Source: Promethearchaeota archaeon CR_4 (GTDB lineage: Archaea; Asgardarchaeota; Lokiarchaeia; Sigyniarchaeales; CR-4). Taken from it: a stretch of 6,272 nucleotides of DNA. Positions within the stretch are counted from its first letter, which is position 1. Every line of letters starts with the position of its first letter. This document shows positions 5,470 through 6,272 of the stretch, piece after piece. The stretch spans positions 1,652 through 7,923 of the forward strand of contig MBAA01000042.1 of the NCBI GenBank assembly GCA_001940655.1, in the 5' to 3' direction. The translations under genes and the position numbers were made by a program. The notes beneath the pieces were generated by a model, which was not told the origin of the DNA, made no database searches, and saw only the letters and a list, made by a program, of their open reading frames with translations.

Positions 5470-5522
5470 TAATTAATACCTAAAAGGAATGGTACTGGTA
5501 TAGACTGGTCCGGGATGTACGT

Positions 5523-6272
5523 ATGACGCAAACTTTTCACACCCCAACGAGATTTAACGGGATGATGTCACGAAAATCTGCAAGTTTTTTATTTATTGTG
5601 TGCGGGTTGATCTTCGCCTTAGTACCCGCCACTCAAAAATGTGAATGCCTTATTCCTTCAAGGCAATTGAGTCTGCCTCCACCACACGCAAGTGATCTTG
5701 CGCCAGTTATTTTCATAAATGGCACGGATCCGGATCATGACTGGAATGATTGCCCCAATGTTACTGGGTCTGGCATCTATGAAAACCCATACATCATTCG
5801 TGACCTTCTCATCGATGGGGGCGGGAACACGAGCTGCATCAATATCACCAATACTAACGCATATTTCCGGATCGAAAATTGCACGGTATTTAATGCGGGT
5901 GGCATTACTAATAATGCCGGGATTTCTCTCGTAAATATCACGAATGCTGACCTTCGAAATAATACCTGCACGGGAAACCTCAGGGATGATATTTTTGGCA
6001 TACGCCTTATCACTTGCTCAAACATCACACTCGAAAGGAACTTTTGTTCTAATAATGATGCGGGGATTTACCTTTCCGGACCCAATTGTATGAACATTTC
6101 GTTGAAGGAGAACACCTGTCTCAACAATATAATCCGCTCTGGAATTTGCCTTGACCAAGACGCTTTCAACAACACGCTGCTCAGGAACACCTGCAACGGG
6201 AATAGTATTGGTATTCACCTCTCTTTCAACTCGTACAACAACACGGTTACGGAAAATAATTGTTCAGGGAAT
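5523..6272 (+). CDS. Secreted right-handed beta-helix repeat protein (3' partial)
   Basis: The frame is open from ATG 5523 to the window end (250 residues, no stop), so the gene continues outside. An internal ATG at 5562 (M14) gives a more normal signal peptide: MMSRKSA followed by hydrophobic SFLFIVCGLIFALVPA, so that start is equally likely. After a short linker comes an opening segment (FINGTDPDHDWNDCPNVTGSG, with YENPYIIRDLLIDG) and then NosD/pectate-lyase-like coils of 23-29 residues built on G-I-x-L-x-x-C-x-NITL-x-x-N-x-C-x-x-N. Cysteines recur at the same place of successive coils (C120, 149, 175, 199, 224, 247), and many NxS/T sequons suggest N-glycosylation. It is probably an extracellular surface or adhesion/glycan-binding protein. 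Proteins of this style are abundant in Asgard archaea, which is the main taxonomic hint. Enzyme activity cannot be told. Confidence 0.88.
   Translation, partial: MTQTFHTPTRFNGMMSRKSASFLFIVCGLIFALVPATQKCECLIPSRQLSLPPPHASDLAPVIFINGTDPDHDWNDCPNVTGSGIYENPYIIRDLLIDGGGNTSCINITNTNAYFRIENCTVFNAGGITNNAGISLVNITNADLRNNTCTGNLRDDIFGIRLITCSNITLERNFCSNNDAGIYLSGPNCMNISLKENTCLNNIIRSGICLDQDAFNNTLLRNTCNGNSIGIHLSFNSYNNTVTENNCSGN

Noticed and set aside
5719..6218. Three frames overlapping the beta-helix gene
   Set aside because: They are shadows of the long open frame from 5523, which encodes clear repeats and a signal peptide.
1..6272. CRISPR array or tRNA gene
   Set aside because: No regularly spaced identical repeats with unique spacers and no cloverleaf with a TTCGA-type T-loop were found by eye on either strand.

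Overview
The window most resembles an archaeal genome, probably an Asgard (Lokiarchaeia-like) lineage. Three things point that way. The secreted, asparagine- and cysteine-rich right-handed beta-helix protein at the right edge is of a style very common there. Shine-Dalgarno motifs are GGAG/GGTG-type. Some genes lack a Shine-Dalgarno but have a TATA-like element about 24 bp upstream of the start, as in leaderless archaeal transcripts. This placement is inference, because there is no rRNA or other marker gene in the window.

Left part (1-1124): an operon on the + strand carrying the C-terminal part of a DprA/SMF Rossmann protein, whose 5' end lies outside the window, followed 4 bp later by a ComF-type phosphoribosyltransferase. 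Both are competence-family proteins, here in what appears to be an archaeon.

Middle (1125-2366): about 1.2 kb with little coding content but much structure. It holds a possible small minus-strand gene and a GC-rich hairpin-dense leader that abuts a strong Shine-Dalgarno and a 57-residue helical small protein. These are followed by two identical 7+7 bp palindromes 72 bp apart and three ATTAAC boxes at exact 10-bp period. Last come two diverged tandem copies of a ~105-nt element, each closed by a terminal stem. The two copies share paired positions with compensatory changes, which suggests a tandem structured RNA.

Right-middle (2367-5293): a large HEPN-domain protein (Rx4H motif, Apea-like architecture) lies just downstream of the tandem RNA-like repeats. 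Facing it on the minus strand is a two-gene operon: a ribbon-helix-helix plus winged-helix DNA-binding protein and a complete tyrosine recombinase, joined by an ATGA stop/start overlap. Recombinase plus predicted RNase effector suggests an integrated mobile or defence element.

Right edge (5294-6272): an intergenic region with a perfect 16-bp palindrome, then a secreted beta-helix surface protein that runs off the window.

The most interesting hypothesis is that the tandem structured repeats and the HEPN protein form one unit: a predicted endoribonuclease preceded by a repeated folded RNA. This resembles the layout of type III toxin-antitoxin systems (RNA antitoxin repeats upstream of an RNase toxin) but uses a HEPN fold and much longer repeats. 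No MNT-type nucleotidyltransferase, the usual protein partner of small HEPN toxins, is visible.
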